A stretch of DNA of 64,000 nucleotides, from NCBI GenBank assembly GCA_028023455.1, contig JAQFVV010012983.1:1-64000 (forward strand), written 5' to 3'. Origin of the DNA: Epiperipatus broadwayi. Taxonomy: Eukaryota > Onychophora > Udeonychophora > Euonychophora > Peripatidae. The position numbers and the translations under genes were made by a program. The notes under the pieces were generated by a model. The model made no database searches. It was not told where the DNA came from and worked only from the letters and a program-made list of their open reading frames with translations. Positions 62,200-64,000 of the stretch are shown here, one piece after another (positions within the stretch are counted from its first letter, which is position 1; each line of letters opens with the position of its first letter).

Positions 62200-63040
62200 G
62201 GTTAATCATCATCATTGATTTCATTAAATTGAAATTATATTACTGCAATGCCTGTCATGGTTGATAAGCTGTTTTCATTCAAATCTGAAAACTCCATTGG
62301 ATGGACTTCATTGTCAGGGGATCAGTAATCACCCCTTCTGTTGATGTCAATGTTTTTTTTTTCATGTTTTTTTTGTTCTTTTTATTTCTTGGTTTTGTTA
62401 GATTTTGATTTAAAGTGGTAAGTTTGATTTGTTTATGGCTAGCATCCAAAGATGATGCATTATTATCATCCTGCTGATAACTATTTGAGTCTATTGTTTT
62501 CCTCTTTATGGATTTAGTTCCATGGACAATTGAATGATCTTTTTTTCCATTGGATTATGGTTTATTTGTATTGGTTCTACCTCACCAGTTACCTTGCCAT
62601 CAGAGGACTTAACACCTAATGTAAGGTTTTCCCCTGTTATCTCCATTTGCTCATATCATTTCCAAACATGGTCTTCCTGAATGGGGTGAGGAGGCTTATC
62701 TTTGTTGAGTTCATCTCCTTTCCATAAGTTGCATTTATGATTTTTCCTGGTGATTTTTTTGCATTTTTAACAAATATGTTTTGGATATTGTTTAATGAGG
62801 TAACTTCTGTCCCCACAGAGAAAACACTGTGGTGGAATGCCATGAAATGATATGTAAATTGGGCATTTCTTCTTCACAAGAACTAAAGGGATATAAAGTG
62901 GTGATATATATCTGTGAAGGGTTAATATAAAAGAATCATTATTAGAAAAGATTTCTATTTCCGAAAGTTTTTCCCATAAGAATTTGAAAATTTCCACCTT
63001 CCCAATCAAGAAAGCATTAAAGATCTTGTTGTGAGATCGT
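62200..63040 (-). pseudogene. LINE ORF1 remnant with CCHC zinc knuckles
   Basis: The minus-strand frame from about 63040 includes NAFLIGKVEIFKFLWEKL, then HGIPPQCFLCGDRS. Here CxxC is intact, but the His and last Cys of the knuckle appear as Tyr (SYLIKQYPKH). A second, partial knuckle follows (ICxKC...NHKC), interrupted by a stop. The open sequence, with further stops, continues to about 62510, and a related-looking acidic stretch (EVHPMEFSDLNENSL) extends to about 62260. Gag-like ORF1 proteins of many LINEs have this order and bind the element RNA. Which LINE family it belongs to is unknown; neither RTE nor LINE-B coding sequence follows it here. Confidence 0.55.
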
Positions 63041-63044
63041 TAAA

Positions 63045-63730
63045 GTTGATCATAAAAAATAAATGTTTTCACAATTAATAACACAGACAGGTTGATGTTA
63101 AATTCTAGCCAAACTCTGACAGTTGAGTTTATGTTCATTAGAAAAAAAAAAGTTGTTTGATTATTGTCTCAAAGTAAAATATTAAACTTTAATAATTTAC
63201 ATGCCAAAGAATGATTAAAATGGAATTGTGGCAGAAAGCAACTAAAGATGTGCTCTAAATATGTGGTGAATTGTTGACTTTATGGTTATTCTATGATCCA
63301 ATGTATTTATAGCATACATTGAATATTATCTTAAATGACTAATATATTTGTAAATAGTAAACTATTAATGTTTCTATATATTTTTTTGTTAAAACTCATT
63401 CCCAATGTAACTAAACAAGCAACCAACTGGAAACTGGATTGGAACTGAAATCACATCTCTTTCTGCGATTTTATTTATATGTACCTCTGAACCTATTAGC
63501 TATGATAGTCAGGGGAAAAAGTATCATTGATAGATGACATTTCACTTTCTGATGCAGATTTTAATTGCATACATGGTTATCTTATGGTCAGCTTTAATTA
63601 AAAAATATATGTGGAATTTCTTATTATACAGTTATTTTTTACAATTATAAAGTTCATTAAAATTATTTATATAAGAAAATATCATAATGCATAATGCAAG
63701 CTGAAATAAATAGAAAATTTAAATTATTAG
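63045..63730. other. AT-rich stretch, no gene seen
   Basis: No recognisable feature between the ORF1 remnant and the LINE-B 3' end. Confidence 0.5.
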
Positions 63731-63735
63731 TCATG

Positions 63736-64000
63736 ATGTGATATGATTACTCCTTTATTTAAGTCCGGGATGTTTCAGCCACTATTTTCAGAGAAACCTG
63801 TTAGCCACCTTACTTTTGCTTTTCTTTTCCCGCCATAAGTTTTTCCCACATTGTTCTCTATTCTGCTCCATTCCATTTCAGCAACATCATCTTTATTCAC
63901 TCTATGATCTTTATATCTAGAACCACCTTATTTTTTTCCAAACCCAGCATATAAACCAAAAACCCATTTTTGGTATAGTGACTTTGTAAGGATTTATATT
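63736..64000 (-). mobile_element. LINE-B 3' end, running out of the window
   Basis: Collinear with 52871-53120: 'gatgtgat' tail, 'aaacctgttagccac', 'ttctgc-ccat-ccattt', 'aaca-catctttgt', 'actctatg-cctttatatcta' and 'aaacccagcat-taaaacca' (variants). It marks the 3' end of another minus-strand copy whose coding part lies beyond position 64000. Confidence 0.85.

Overview
The window is strongly AT-rich (roughly three quarters A+T by eye) eukaryotic nuclear DNA, almost certainly from an animal. There are no bacterial operons, rRNA genes, canonical tRNA genes or CRISPR arrays. Autonomous non-LTR retrotransposons, many inverted-repeat (foldback) elements, long TA and GATA arrays and degenerate tetranucleotide tracts dominate it. 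The mixture would fit an invertebrate with a large repetitive genome, such as a cephalopod or other lophotrochozoan, but no sequence here fixes the taxon. Most of the window reads as intergenic or deep-intronic DNA.

Layout. 1-3.6 kb: a TA palindrome, then a decayed RTE-type LINE split by a foldback element. 3.9-7.3 kb: TA arrays and two short inverted-repeat elements, one with a clear 8-bp target duplication. 10.1-12.2 kb: a dense cluster of nested foldbacks, including a perfect 78-bp inverted repeat. 12.6-16.4 kb: foldback family A pieces, RT remnants, paired TA palindromes, an RTE 5' module, a hammerhead-like repeat and a diverged 0.33-kb duplication. 16.5-24.3 kb: AT-rich DNA with only simple repeats. 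24.3-27.3 kb: an RTE fragment and a second LINE family (LINE-C). 27.3-36.6 kb: little recognisable apart from an RTE 3' end, small tandem repeats and a TA palindrome. 36.6-41.1 kb: an 0.85-kb foldback next to the best-preserved element, a nearly full-length minus-strand RTE with endonuclease and reverse transcriptase domains broken by small frameshifts. 43.1-44.9 kb: a third RTE copy. 45.6-47.8 kb: satellite-like repeats and a 1.2-kb degenerate TATC tract. 48.2 kb: the only convincing candidate cellular exon (72 bp, in frame, good splice sites). 50.4-51.4 kb: an unassigned coding-like frame and a nearly 0.4-kb GATA array. 52.8-54.2 kb: a third LINE family (LINE-B) sitting inside a family A foldback. 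56.8-57.2 kb: an unassigned broken coding-like frame. 58.5 kb: a tRNA-like SINE fragment. 59.7-61.3 kb: two more family A foldbacks. 62.2-63.0 kb: a zinc-knuckle LINE ORF1 remnant. 63.7 kb to the end: a second LINE-B 3' end running out of the window.

How it fits together. The LINEs are the autonomous component and all copies look inactivated. The foldbacks are non-autonomous. Insertions give relative ages: foldback A jumped into an already inserted RTE at 2.56 kb, and a LINE-B fragment lies inside foldback A at 52.87-54.09 kb. No complete host gene can be annotated. The 72-bp exon at 48.2 kb suggests that at least part of the window may be introns of a large plus-strand gene.
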